A stretch of DNA of 43,537 nucleotides from an uncultured Acidobacteriota bacterium (GTDB lineage: Bacteria > Acidobacteriota > Blastocatellia > Pyrinomonadales > Pyrinomonadaceae), in NCBI GenBank assembly GCA_937859595.1, contig CALMAH010000028.1, positions 1 to 43,537 of the forward strand, read 5' to 3'. The notes beneath the pieces are model-generated. The model searched no databases. It had not been told where the DNA came from and saw only the letters and a list, made by a program, of their open reading frames with translations. The position numbers and the translations under genes are program-made. Positions 17,498-27,307 of this stretch are shown in pieces (position 1 is the stretch's first letter; every line of letters starts with the position of its first letter).

Positions 17498-17540
17498 CCC
17501 AAAAATCAAAGACTCAGGTGGGTTTGCGCCCATCTGAGTC
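17498..17540 (-). terminator. Intrinsic terminator downstream of the 396-aa gene
   Basis: gactcaggtggg (17511-17522) pairs with cccatctgagtc (17529-17540), 12 pairs with one wobble. On the minus strand the stem is followed by tttgattttt. It separates the 396-aa gene from the HTH-primase operon. Confidence 0.75.
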
Positions 17541-17576
17541 CACTCTAATCAATCGAATTCGATCGTGAAACTTTAT

Positions 17577-18767
17577 TTATCTTTCACTTTTTTTTTCTTT
17601 AGCAGATTCGCCTGTATTCTCTGCCGATCTAGATACTTTCTTCAGAACAAACTCCAATTTCTGCTCTAGTGATTTTCGTTTTTTTTCCAGAGCAGGATCC
17701 GGAGCCATTGTCGGTTCTGGGTATGAAGCCATCTGTTCTTGAACTTTCAGGTTTTGCTCGACTAGCAATTTAATATCTCTACCCTCCTTCAAGTACTGAA
17801 AGAGTTGCTGCGGTGAATAGTCGCTTACAACTAGGCCCGCCTTCCGCTTTTTCCGTGCCCACTCGCTTATTCCTGACCTCTTTATTAGCCCGACACGTCG
17901 GGCCGCATGCTCCAAAGCGAGTTCGCTGACCCTAGTGTTTACGGTGTTCCGATTGCTTCTATCGACATCCTGTAGCCTTTTGATTAGATCGTCCGGCGTA
18001 TCTGCATACTTTCCCGCCTTTGCATACTGTTCCCAGTCTGCTTCGTCCTTGCTGGCCATCTTCAATAGTCGTTGCCAGTGCTTGCAAAGGGCTTCATAGT
18101 GATCTACGAGCTGCATCTTCTGCCAATTTTCCAATGACTGCCCCTGATACTTCCATAGATCACGAACATTTTTTCCGTAATCCTTTACAATAGAGTCCAA
18201 ATACAACGGCTTAGGTTTCGGCCGATTCTCACCCTTCGCAGCTAAATAAGCGTGCGCCCCTTGATCCCTATTCGAATACCACTGCGCTATCGTTTCCTCG
18301 GTGAACGAGTCCATCATCAATAGCGAGCGTTTGTAAAGATTATCGATCATCATTAGCATCATTTCCTGCGCGAATTCGAATGCGCGGCCTTCAACTTCTT
18401 CATCAGATGAATCATCGCTCCTGTAACGACGTGCATAATCACGTCCTACTTCCAGAAAGGACCAGGCCGCTTCTATCGGATAGAAGATCGCTTCGACCAC
18501 GGGCCCTTCCTCGCCGGTAATTCTCAAAAACAACGTTGAGATATTTTTATCTTTGTCGGGATGATAGATGCCTATCCGTGGGGTAAGAAATTCCGTTAGC
18601 TGCTGCTCCTTGGATAACTCCGTCCACCTCGCCCCCAAAACGGCTTCCGTTAAGTAAGGCCTGTGGCGAAGGGCTGCTTTGACTACTTCGACAGCTTTCA
18701 TGCCATCTTCCAGCGAAATCCCGGTTATTTCACTTTCTGGCGCCTCAGCCGCTGTTTTCTTTTTCAT
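17577..18767 (-). CDS. Hypothetical 396-aa protein of the element
   Basis: I do not recognise this protein. It is highly charged and mostly helical, with no signal peptide or membrane segment, and ends in a Lys/Glu-rich coiled-coil-like tail (about residues 345-396). A Trp-rich middle segment (KYQGQSLENWQKM... KHWQRLL) stands out. I start it at ATG 18767 because aggagg lies ten bases upstream; an in-frame ATG 69 bases further upstream has no ribosome site. It has its own terminator and lies between the replication genes and the divergent defence cassette. It may belong to the element's cargo or to replication control. Confidence 0.55.
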   Translation of the reverse strand: MKKKTAAEAPESEITGISLEDGMKAVEVVKAALRHRPYLTEAVLGARWTELSKEQQLTEFLTPRIGIYHPDKDKNISTLFLRITGEEGPVVEAIFYPIEAAWSFLEVGRDYARRYRSDDSSDEEVEGRAFEFAQEMMLMMIDNLYKRSLLMMDSFTEETIAQWYSNRDQGAHAYLAAKGENRPKPKPLYLDSIVKDYGKNVRDLWKYQGQSLENWQKMQLVDHYEALCKHWQRLLKMASKDEADWEQYAKAGKYADTPDDLIKRLQDVDRSNRNTVNTRVSELALEHAARRVGLIKRSGISEWARKKRKAGLVVSDYSPQQLFQYLKEGRDIKLLVEQNLKVQEQMASYPEPTMAPDPALEKKRKSLEQKLEFVLKKVSRSAENTGESAKEKKSER

Positions 18768-19156
18768 CTGATCCAAACCTCCTAAATCTAAATCAGCTGC
18801 GACACAGTTTATCATATGTGGTACATACTCGGCCAAACTATTCGCCCACGCATTTCTTCAGAAGGTGCGGCAGATTGCTCTCGATACCAGTCGAAGCTTC
18901 ATCGTAAATATCCGACCGCGAATCGCCACCGATTCCCACGTAGTTGTTATCTAAAGAGCCGCCCCACCTTGGTTATGTCCAGAGTGTCGACGCCCGTTGC
19001 CTGCGGTTGTCGCAATGGTCTAACCAATTTCCAGCATGTCCCCTGTTGATATCAAACCACAAAACATCTAAACTCATTGCACACTAGATCAGGCTTATTC
19101 GGAAAAACTCGCGTCAGGTGCTCATCTCGGCCCCCCAATTTATCGAATGAGAAGCT
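18768..19156. other. Divergent intergenic region, about 390 bases
   Basis: This stretch separates the reverse-strand element genes from the forward-strand defence cassette and should contain both promoters. I see no tRNA, no repeat of the tRNA-Thr 3' end and no protein-like frame. I could not identify a convincing promoter for the 14-kb operon. Confidence 0.5.
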
Positions 19157-22100
19157 ATGAAACTCGAAGACCTCCTTCCCAATACATCCATACGCGGCAT
19201 CTTGCCGGACGGCCTGGTCACGGTCGTTAGCGTTCAATGGTTTGGTTCCGAGGCATTGGAACTAACCTACAAGGCCGCTAACGGCAAAGTGGCCAATCAA
19301 CTTTTGTATCGGGATGACGAGCCCCGGCTAGAGATCGACACATCCGGTCGTCCTTGGTCCTTCGATGCCGATGGTGGTTTGTTTCGTCTCGTTTCTGAGG
19401 CTCAACGTATTTTTCTGGCACATCTATTTGATCCGATTTTGGCTGTCCATACTTCGAATGTTGAACCGTTGCCTCACCAGATCACCGCTGTTTATGAGGC
19501 GATGCTGCCTCGGCAGCCGCTTCGTTTCCTGCTCGCAGACGATCCGGGGGCAGGCAAAACCATTATGGCTGGCCTCTTGATAAAAGAGATGATCGCCCGT
19601 GGAGATCTGGAACGCTGCCTCGTTGTTTGCCCTGGAAGCCTCGCCGAACAGTGGCAAGATGAGCTTTGGCATCGATTTCAACTGCCGTTCGAGATTATGA
19701 CCAATGACAAGCTCGAATCTGCTCGCACCGGCAATTGGTTTCAGGAAACCCGTCTGTGTATTGCCCGACTCGACAAGCTCGCCCGTAACGAAGTTGTTCA
19801 GGAAAAACTTAAAGGTCCGGAGATCGATTGGGATCTGATCGTGTGTGATGAGGCCCACAAAATGTCAGCCACTTTTTTCGGTGGCGAGGTCAAATATACA
19901 AAACGCTATCACTTGGGCCGATTCTTGTCAGGCCTTACGCGGCACTTCCTATTGATGACTGCAACCCCCCATAACGGTAAAGAAGAGGACTTCCAGTTGT
20001 TCATGGCCCTTCTTGACGGTGACCGCTTCGAAGGCCGGTTTCGCGATGGCGTTCACGTCGCCGATGTTTCTGACCTCATGCGGCGGATGGTAAAAGAGAA
20101 TCTTCTCAAGTTCGATGCGACTCCGTTGTTTCCAGAGCGAAGGGCTTATACGGTTCCATATAAACTTACTGGCCCCGAGGCAACGCTTTACAAGGCAGTT
20201 ACTGACTATGTTCGCGAAGAGTTCAACCGGGCGGAGGCGCTTCAGAACGACAGGCGCGCCGGCACGGTTGGATTTGCTCTAACGATCCTCCAGCGTCGGC
20301 TGGCGTCTTCGCCGGAGGCGATCTACCAATCGTTGCGGCGGCGGCGCGAGCGACTCGAAAGCCGGCTTCGAGAGATGGAGATCCTGGTCCGCGGCGGCCA
20401 GGTTGACATTGTGATCCCCACACCTGAAGACCTGTTCGATGCTGATGACCTTGAGGATTTCGAAGATTCTCCCGATCAGGAAACAGAGGCAGTCGAGGAG
20501 CAGGTCCTCGATCAGGCGACGGCTGCAGGTTCGATCGTTGAACTAAAGGCCGAGATCCGCACCCTAAAGCAACTCGAAGCTCTCGCCCTCGCCGTGCGCC
20601 GGAGCGGTGAAGATAAGAAGTGGAGCGAGCTTGCAAATCTGCTTCACGAGATCTTCTCGGCGACACGGCCCCCCAATACCGAAGTTGATATTCCCGAAAG
20701 TTTTCCTGCCGGAGTTCGTTCTCCCGGCCAGAAGCTCGTGATCTTTACCGAACATCGGGACACACTCAATTATCTGCATCAGAGCATCGTTTCTTTGCTT
20801 GGTCGTGAATCGGCAGTCGTTATGATCCACGGCGGAATGGGTCGTGAAGATCGCATGAACGCTCAGGAGGCGTTCAAACACGATCCCGAGGTCCAGGTGC
20901 TGCTTGCCACGGATGCCGCTGGCGAGGGCATCAACCTCCAGCGTGCGCATCTGATGGTCAATTACGACCTTCCGTGGAACCCTAACCGCCTCGAACAGCG
21001 CTTCGGTCGCATTCACAGGATCGGCCAGACTGAGGTTTGTCATCTATGGAATCTTGTCGCCGACGAAACCCGCGAAGGCGATGTTTACCGCCGGTTACTC
21101 GAAAAGTTGGAAGAAGCTCGAAACGCGCTCGGCGGTCAGGTCTTTGACGTTCTTGGCAAACTGCAGTTTGAAGGGCACGCCCTGCGTGTGCTGCTGATCA
21201 GGGCCATCAGATACGGTGAACGTCCGGAGGTACGCGCTCGGCTTTCGCAGGTGGTCGATTCTGCGTTTGATCAGGATCATATTCGCGAATTATTGGATGA
21301 ACGTTCCCTTGTTCGTGATTCAATGGATGTTTCCCGAGTCAATCTCATTCGCGAGGATATGGAGCGGGCCGACGCAAGGAGATTGCAGCCGCATTACATT
21401 GAATCGTTCTTTTTAGAGGCATTCCAGCAGCTTGGCGGTGCCGTCAGGCAACGAGAAAGCCGCCGCTATGAGATCACGCGCGTCCCGGCGGCCGTTCGCA
21501 GTCGCGACCGCTTGATCGGGGTCGGACAGCCGCTTCAACCCAGATACGAACGAGTAACCTTCGAGAAATCCCTGATCGCGCAGGCTGGCGTCCCTCTTGC
21601 GGCTTTTCTTTGTCCCGGTCACCCGCTTTTGGATTCGACCATCGATCTCGTTCTTGAAAGAAATCGTGATCTGTTGCGACGCGGCACTGTCCTCGTAGAT
21701 GACAATGATTTTGGAACGTCGCCCAGAACGGTGTTCTTCCTTGAACACGCGATCCAGGACGCGAGCCTTACACGGGCCGGTGAACGCCGCGTTATATCCA
21801 AGCGGATCTTGTATGTTCAGATCGATGCCGAGGGCAATGCGAACCACCTGCATTACGCTCCTTATCTTGATTTCCGGCCATTAACGGAAAACGATCCTTC
21901 CATTAGCGATATTTTTGCTCGGCCTGAGTGTTCCTGGATAACACGTGATCTGGAGCAAACGGCTCAGGGGCATGCAGTGGCCTCGGTGGTTCCCGAGCAC
22001 TTGGCTGAAGTTCGCGAACCCCGCCTTCTGCTTATAGACAAGACCGAAGCCGCCGTCAGGGAACGACTAACAAAGGAGATCAACTATTGGGACCATCGGG

Positions 22101-22720
22101 CAAATACCCTGCTTGAGCACGAACGCTCCGGTAGGACGAATGCAAGGCTCAATTCTGCCGAGGCGAGAAAACGTGCTGACAATCTCCAAGGACGTTTGCA
22201 AAAACGCCTTGAAAATCTCGCACTCGAACGCAAGATCTCGCCATTGCCGCCCGTCGTCCTGAGTGGAATGCTCGTCGTCCCGGCCGGCTTGATCGCATTA
22301 ATGACCGGTAAGCCCGTCGCTTCACCCGGCGGTTCGGTCGACACACAGGTCTCAGCCGCCAAGGCAAGAAAGATCATCATGGACGTCGAACGCAGCCTCG
22401 GTTTCGAACCCGTCGATCGCGAGTTCGAGAAGCTAGGTTACGATATTGAGAGCCGCGTTCCTGGCACCGGCAAGCTTCGTTTCATCGAGGTTAAAGGCCG
22501 CGTTTCGGGTGCTGATATAATAACAGTTACCAAGAACGAAATACTGTATTCATTAAACAAGCCGGACGACTTCATTCTGGCTATTGTCGAGTTTCTCGAA
22601 GGGGATTCGCACAATGTGCATTACGTGCGGCAGCCGTTCAAGAAGGAACCGGATTTTGGGGTCACGAGCGTTAACTACAATTTTGCCGAGTTAATTGCGC
22701 AAGCAGGCGAGCCTGCGTAA
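19157..22720 (+). CDS. SNF2/RapA-type helicase with C-terminal DUF3883 nuclease-like domain
   Basis: A 1,187-aa superfamily 2 DNA translocase. Walker A lies at residues 128-135 (DPGAGKT, Lys134), DEAH at 231-234, motif III is MTATPHNG, and the second RecA lobe carries VMIHGGMGREDR, LLATDAAGEGINLQ and RFGRIHRIGQ near residues 550-620. This is the SNF2-type helicase set also found in DISARM DrmD and related defence helicases. The last ~110 residues (from about 1068) are a DUF3883 domain containing Asp1096, then Glu1111-Val-Lys1113 (IEVKG), matching the D-(x)n-E-x-K pattern of restriction-endonuclease-like folds. It is the first gene of the cassette; next comes, 20 bases on, a broken methylase start. 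It probably scans or unwinds foreign DNA; the nuclease role is inference. Confidence 0.88.
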   Translation: MKLEDLLPNTSIRGILPDGLVTVVSVQWFGSEALELTYKAANGKVANQLLYRDDEPRLEIDTSGRPWSFDADGGLFRLVSEAQRIFLAHLFDPILAVHTSNVEPLPHQITAVYEAMLPRQPLRFLLADDPGAGKTIMAGLLIKEMIARGDLERCLVVCPGSLAEQWQDELWHRFQLPFEIMTNDKLESARTGNWFQETRLCIARLDKLARNEVVQEKLKGPEIDWDLIVCDEAHKMSATFFGGEVKYTKRYHLGRFLSGLTRHFLLMTATPHNGKEEDFQLFMALLDGDRFEGRFRDGVHVADVSDLMRRMVKENLLKFDATPLFPERRAYTVPYKLTGPEATLYKAVTDYVREEFNRAEALQNDRRAGTVGFALTILQRRLASSPEAIYQSLRRRRERLESRLREMEILVRGGQVDIVIPTPEDLFDADDLEDFEDSPDQETEAVEEQVLDQATAAGSIVELKAEIRTLKQLEALALAVRRSGEDKKWSELANLLHEIFSATRPPNTEVDIPESFPAGVRSPGQKLVIFTEHRDTLNYLHQSIVSLLGRESAVVMIHGGMGREDRMNAQEAFKHDPEVQVLLATDAAGEGINLQRAHLMVNYDLPWNPNRLEQRFGRIHRIGQTEVCHLWNLVADETREGDVYRRLLEKLEEARNALGGQVFDVLGKLQFEGHALRVLLIRAIRYGERPEVRARLSQVVDSAFDQDHIRELLDERSLVRDSMDVSRVNLIREDMERADARRLQPHYIESFFLEAFQQLGGAVRQRESRRYEITRVPAAVRSRDRLIGVGQPLQPRYERVTFEKSLIAQAGVPLAAFLCPGHPLLDSTIDLVLERNRDLLRRGTVLVDDNDFGTSPRTVFFLEHAIQDASLTRAGERRVISKRILYVQIDAEGNANHLHYAPYLDFRPLTENDPSISDIFARPECSWITRDLEQTAQGHAVASVVPEHLAEVREPRLLLIDKTEAAVRERLTKEINYWDHRANTLLEHERSGRTNARLNSAEARKRADNLQGRLQKRLENLALERKISPLPPVVLSGMLVVPAGLIALMTGKPVASPGGSVDTQVSAAKARKIIMDVERSLGFEPVDREFEKLGYDIESRVPGTGKLRFIEVKGRVSGADIITVTKNEILYSLNKPDDFILAIVEFLEGDSHNVHYVRQPFKKEPDFGVTSVNYNFAELIAQAGEPA

Positions 22721-22740
22721 ATTGCAATTAGGAATATCCA

Positions 22741-22881
22741 ATGAAGTTAAGAAAAAAACTGATCGAAGTGGCGTTGCCGTTGGATGCGATCAATAAGGCG
22801 TCGGCTCGGGAGACGTCCATTCGGCATGGGCATCCCTAGCACGCTGCATTTGTGGTGGGCTAGGCGGCCGCTGGCGGCGGC
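22741..22881 (+). pseudogene. Truncated, frameshifted duplicate of the DUF1156 methylase 5' end
   Basis: ATG 22741 begins a copy of the first ~45 codons of the methylase at 27308: both encode [20 protein letters not shown] and onward through SIRHGHP. One extra C near 22838 puts a TAG stop in frame; removing it restores STLHLWWARRPLAAA before similarity stops at about 22881. A good ribosome site (ttagga, 7 bases upstream) and the 20-base gap after the helicase stop show this was the original methylase start. It is a scar of the event that placed the GHKL ATPase gene between helicase and methylase. Confidence 0.88.
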
Positions 22882-22951
22882 TCCTAGGACTGACACTCAA
22901 AGCTAGATTAGTCATCTCGGACCGTCTGACCCTGAAGTTGAACGCAGGAGT

Positions 22952-22996
22952 ATGTCTCCAAGCATAGGAGCGAAAACGATCTTTTTTTGTACATGA
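22952..22996 (+). other. Possible 14-codon leader peptide coupled to the GHKL gene
   Basis: An ATG at 22952 opens a 14-codon frame whose TGA (22994-22996) overlaps the ATG of the next gene (22993) as ATGA. aggag lies just before its ATG, too close for a standard site. It may provide translational coupling; chance is quite possible. Confidence 0.25.
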
Positions 22997-25900
22997 CGAA
23001 GCCCGACTTCTTTGAGAACATTCGCCAAGCGTCCGCCAACAGGTGGCGTCAACTCGAAACTGATCCGGACCTTGCCGGGCCTTGGCATCAGCTCTTTAAG
23101 CAGGTTCAGAGCCCACGCCACGTCCTTTCGGAACTCTTACAGAATGCCGACGATGCCAATGCTACCGAAGCAACCGTAAAGATTGTGGACGGTGTTTTTG
23201 TTTTCTCACATGATGGCGATGATTTTATAGAGGAGCACTTTCGGTCATTATGTCGATTCGGGTATTCGAATAAACGAGCTCTGCACACGATCGGGTTTAG
23301 AGGGGTCGGATTTAAGAGCGTGTTCAGCCTTGGTGACAAAGTTGAACTCTTCACACCTTCGCTATCGGTCCGATTTTTTCGAAACAGGTTTACTGAACCC
23401 CATTGGATCGAATCGGATAAGGGGACTACCAAAACTGAAATTCGTGTGGAGATTGAGGATGAACGTCGAAAAAAAGAGATAGAGAAGAATCTGAGCGAGT
23501 GGAAAAAGAGCCCTGTTTCGTTGTTGTTCTTCCGAAGTATTCGGCGACTGGTAATTTCAAACACAGATATCAGCTGGAGCTCAATTGCACGCGGCCCCGT
23601 CGGCAATTCCGAATGGATGGCCTTAAAAGAAGATGGCAAGGAATATCTGTTGGTCAGATCTGATGAGGAGGCCTTTCCTCAAGACGCCCTAAACGAAATC
23701 TCTCAGGAACGTCTCTTGGGTGATCAATCAGATGTAGCCTTTCCACCCTCGAACGTTGAATTAGTTCTTGGGGCAAAAGGTCGGCTCTTCGTAGTATTGC
23801 CCACCGGTGTCGAAACTCAATTACCGTTCGCAGTAAATGCCCCTTTTATTCAGGATCCTGCGAGGCTAAAGATCAAAGACCCGGACACCTCCCCGACCAA
23901 TAGGTGGCTCCTGGCGAGGGTCGGCACCTTAGCTGCCAAGGTAATGTGTGAATGGCTAAACTGTTCAGACCTCAGTGAGATGGAGCGTGCTGAGGCATAT
24001 CGTTTCTTGCCTCGCTTGAGCCAAGACGACAATTCACTGGAATCGGCGTGCACGAGCTTCGTTGTTGCTGCTTTTGAGAAAGAGATTAATGGGAAGCCGC
24101 TCTTGCTTACGACCGACGGTGTCCTGAAGCACAAAAGTGAGGCACTTAAATATCCCGATGAATTACATCAAGTATGGGAAACGGATGATATTGTAAAAAC
24201 CTTTGACCCTGACCTCCAAAGACCGCCGATTTCAACGCATATCAAACCGGAGAATCGTGTCAAGCTTGGGCTCTGGGGAGCTCTTATTGAACTTGATTCA
24301 CGTTCTATTATCGAAATTTTATGTAGACATTCACCTCCCAAGCCAGATACGTGGCAAAAGCTTATGATCCTGTGGGCGTATCTCGCGCCTGACCTCACTC
24401 GATTTCAGCTAAGTCGAGAACGAAGAGCCGTCAAGATCGTTCCGGTTCGAGGCAAAGGGACGCTGTTTAACGCCGATCAGGTGGTCCGCTTGGGAGAAAA
24501 GCGTTTGGTCCAGTCGGATGACGATTGGGAGTTTCTTAGCCGTTATTTGCTTGTTCTCAATCAGAATTGGCCCCCATACATTGTTGAACAACGTAGATTA
24601 GCCCATTCGGGGGACTCTTCAATATCCGGCGATACAGCGGAGCACACGCACAATCTTCTAATCTCACTCGGATTAATTAACTCTAGCGATCTTAGCCTGG
24701 TAATAGAACAGGTCGCAGAGAAATTTTTTGGCGAGGACGTAGTTAGGACCCGCGAAGCTGTACAACTGACCCAGATCGCGGCGAAACTAGGTGTTGGACT
24801 TGGGGAGGCATTCCGATTGATTTCGTTCGACAATGAATTACGCAAAGGTCCGCTTCTGTTAGATTCGGACGGGCTAATTGACGAACTTTTTTCGAAGGAA
24901 TGGACTGGGGCAAACCTTTTGCATCCAGATTATACAGCCCATTTCGGATCCTGCACTCCACAGGAATGGAGTATGTGGGTTTCAACCGGGCGATCGAAGA
25001 TCAGTGGGTTCCCTTATCTGCAAAACACGCCACTGAATATCGACGGGCGGCGACAGTTAGAATTAGAACTTGCGCAACGGGATTTCAGCGGCGAACTTCA
25101 TTACAAGTACAAGACCGATACTTTTTCATTGGACGATTGGGACTTTCCCAACTGGATGTGGGATAGATGGCAGGCTATTAGTCTAGATAATCCAGACGTC
25201 TGGTATCGAATAATCAAGCGGATACTGCAACAGCCGAAGAATTTTTGGGAGCACGGCCGTTCTGCTCGTGTATCCCACATTGCGTCTACGGGGACCCGTT
25301 CACCGATCTCAAACGCGCCGATAACCCCATCTTGGATACAAAAATTCAGACAGTTACATTGCCTGAAAGATACCACGGGAGTGTTACACCTTCCAGGTGA
25401 CTTAATGCGGCGAACCCCAGAAACAGAATCACTTCTCGATGTGGAGCCCTTTGTTGAGGGATATTTAGATGTTGAAGTAAATCGGCCGCTTCTCGACCTG
25501 CTGGGCGTCAGGAGTTCTCCGACCAGCTCCGCCGGCATTCTCGACCGTCTACGCGCTCTTTCGTTTACTGATACACCGCCGATGCGCGAGCTGGAGAAGT
25601 GGTATTCACGCTTGGATCACCTTATAGATTCGATTTCAACAAGCGAACAGAATGTACTTAGAACAGCTTTGCGAACTGAGGAACTTGTCTATTCGGCAGA
25701 AGGGGTCTGGACAACATCAGGCGAAGTGTTTTTAGATCCGGACGAAGAAGATGTTCCCGGAGCAGCACTGATCCACCATACATTCAAGCACTTCGCTCTC
25801 TGGAGAAAAGTGGGCGTGGCCGAGCGCCCCAATGCCGACCTCGCAATTGAATGGCTACGGTCACTTCCGTCGGGAGAGGTCTTGAGCCAGACCGATCAGC

Positions 25901-27258
25901 GGCGGGTTGAGGCCCTTTTGCCGAAGCATGCGATGAGGATCTGGGTTGAGTGCTCCCACTGGCTCAACTTAGCGGGACAATGGGCACCCATCGAATCTTT
26001 GAAATACGCAACGTCGATGCAATCTTTAGTAAAATGGAAGCATCTGCACGAAGTTGTGAAAGAGAAGACCGCCCTGTTTCGGGGCTTGGGGGGTGAGCTT
26101 GTAGCATCAGCACCGTTTACTCATCTCTTGCATCTGGCAGCAGTGATCGAAAATCGGCTTTATGAGGCCTCTGCTAAAGGAATGCGCGCTTATCAGCCGG
26201 ACTGGCTCAGGGAACTAGGGAAAGGGTTACAGCGGATCAGGTACGAGGATGAGGCGGAGACGATGCGGGTTCGTGAGTTGGGAGCGAAACTTTCTAATAC
26301 CTCGTGGGCGACGGTGAGCGGCCTCCAAGTAATTCCCTACATTAACAATACTCCGGCGGGTCTTCCTACTCGCGTTGATGCGGCTTGGCTAGATCGAACA
26401 TTATATGTTGAGGATCGCCCATTAGCTCGCCTCGCCCGAGACGTTTCTACTGAATTGGGGAAGGCGTTTCGCCGAGAGGATCTTATTGATGCGGTGAAAC
26501 TGTGTTTCGATCGCCCGGAAGCCTTTGTTAAAGAATACATGGAAACGAATTTTGAATTAGCTCCCGAAGCTCTGCTCATCGCACCAGAACACATAAAAGA
26601 AAGAGCCGAAAAAGATATCCCCACAACCAAGCCGCCATCAAAAGAGCTGACAGAGGTCGAATCTGGACCGGTTAATACAGAGGTCGAAAACCCGACGGAT
26701 GATGAAGTTATTCCTCCGCCGGACTCCGGTTCAATAATTAATGATGAGGAAGCGTATGCCGATGATGATATGTATCAGCCAGACGGTAACGCTGGGCAAC
26801 TAGATGTGGCGGCGGCAGAGGACAAGGACTTAAGTGCGTTTGAGCCGGACCGCGTAGAGTCTCCCAGAGGACATAAGGTCCCCCTGATCGAGCGATTCGC
26901 AGCGTCTCAGGGATTTAGTCCACGTGGCGAGAACCGATACGTTCGCGATGACGGAAGTTCGATCGTGAAGAGCGATCTCCCGGGGATCCCGTGGGAATTT
27001 AGGGGTCGCGACGGTGCGATATTGAGGTACTATTCTTTGAAAGAGCATTGCCTTGAAAAGTCACCGCTGCAAATCGATGCCTCGCTATGGTCGCTCCTTA
27101 ATGAATTTCCCAACTTGTATTCACTGTTGCTGATCGACCGGGCGGGTGAGCCCGTCGAGGTCCCGGGCACGAGACTCCAGGAGTTGAGCTCAGCCAGAGA
27201 GCTTAAGATACATCCCGCATCTTATCGGCTCACTTTGGCTGCTGACGAAGGTTGCTAG
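22993..27258 (+). CDS. Sacsin/MORC-like GHKL ATPase of a defence cassette
   Basis: About 1,421 aa. The N-terminal ~200 residues are a GHKL (HSP90/MutL/histidine-kinase-type) ATPase of the sacsin class: N-box Glu47-x3-Asn51-x2-Asp54 in LSELLQNADDA, G1-like HDGDDF at 73-78, and IGFRGVGFKS at 100-109 as the ATP-lid G2 motif. The long middle has no motif I recognise. An acidic disordered linker lies at about residues 1230-1290, then a compact C-terminal domain of ~125 residues. GHKL ATPases of this kind are linked to bacterial restriction-type systems and may act as ATP-gated clamps. I start at ATG 22993; a TTG two codons earlier is possible. Two 60-base samples are 38% and 43% G+C against 58% in the helicase, suggesting separate acquisition. 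Confidence 0.8.
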   Translation: MTKPDFFENIRQASANRWRQLETDPDLAGPWHQLFKQVQSPRHVLSELLQNADDANATEATVKIVDGVFVFSHDGDDFIEEHFRSLCRFGYSNKRALHTIGFRGVGFKSVFSLGDKVELFTPSLSVRFFRNRFTEPHWIESDKGTTKTEIRVEIEDERRKKEIEKNLSEWKKSPVSLLFFRSIRRLVISNTDISWSSIARGPVGNSEWMALKEDGKEYLLVRSDEEAFPQDALNEISQERLLGDQSDVAFPPSNVELVLGAKGRLFVVLPTGVETQLPFAVNAPFIQDPARLKIKDPDTSPTNRWLLARVGTLAAKVMCEWLNCSDLSEMERAEAYRFLPRLSQDDNSLESACTSFVVAAFEKEINGKPLLLTTDGVLKHKSEALKYPDELHQVWETDDIVKTFDPDLQRPPISTHIKPENRVKLGLWGALIELDSRSIIEILCRHSPPKPDTWQKLMILWAYLAPDLTRFQLSRERRAVKIVPVRGKGTLFNADQVVRLGEKRLVQSDDDWEFLSRYLLVLNQNWPPYIVEQRRLAHSGDSSISGDTAEHTHNLLISLGLINSSDLSLVIEQVAEKFFGEDVVRTREAVQLTQIAAKLGVGLGEAFRLISFDNELRKGPLLLDSDGLIDELFSKEWTGANLLHPDYTAHFGSCTPQEWSMWVSTGRSKISGFPYLQNTPLNIDGRRQLELELAQRDFSGELHYKYKTDTFSLDDWDFPNWMWDRWQAISLDNPDVWYRIIKRILQQPKNFWEHGRSARVSHIASTGTRSPISNAPITPSWIQKFRQLHCLKDTTGVLHLPGDLMRRTPETESLLDVEPFVEGYLDVEVNRPLLDLLGVRSSPTSSAGILDRLRALSFTDTPPMRELEKWYSRLDHLIDSISTSEQNVLRTALRTEELVYSAEGVWTTSGEVFLDPDEEDVPGAALIHHTFKHFALWRKVGVAERPNADLAIEWLRSLPSGEVLSQTDQRRVEALLPKHAMRIWVECSHWLNLAGQWAPIESLKYATSMQSLVKWKHLHEVVKEKTALFRGLGGELVASAPFTHLLHLAAVIENRLYEASAKGMRAYQPDWLRELGKGLQRIRYEDEAETMRVRELGAKLSNTSWATVSGLQVIPYINNTPAGLPTRVDAAWLDRTLYVEDRPLARLARDVSTELGKAFRREDLIDAVKLCFDRPEAFVKEYMETNFELAPEALLIAPEHIKERAEKDIPTTKPPSKELTEVESGPVNTEVENPTDDEVIPPPDSGSIINDEEAYADDDMYQPDGNAGQLDVAAAEDKDLSAFEPDRVESPRGHKVPLIERFAASQGFSPRGENRYVRDDGSSIVKSDLPGIPWEFRGRDGAILRYYSLKEHCLEKSPLQIDASLWSLLNEFPNLYSLLLIDRAGEPVEVPGTRLQELSSARELKIHPASYRLTLAADEGC

Positions 27259-27307
27259 CCGTACGCAGCTGCGAATGGAATCAACCGTCACGCAAAGAGA
27301 TTTAGGA

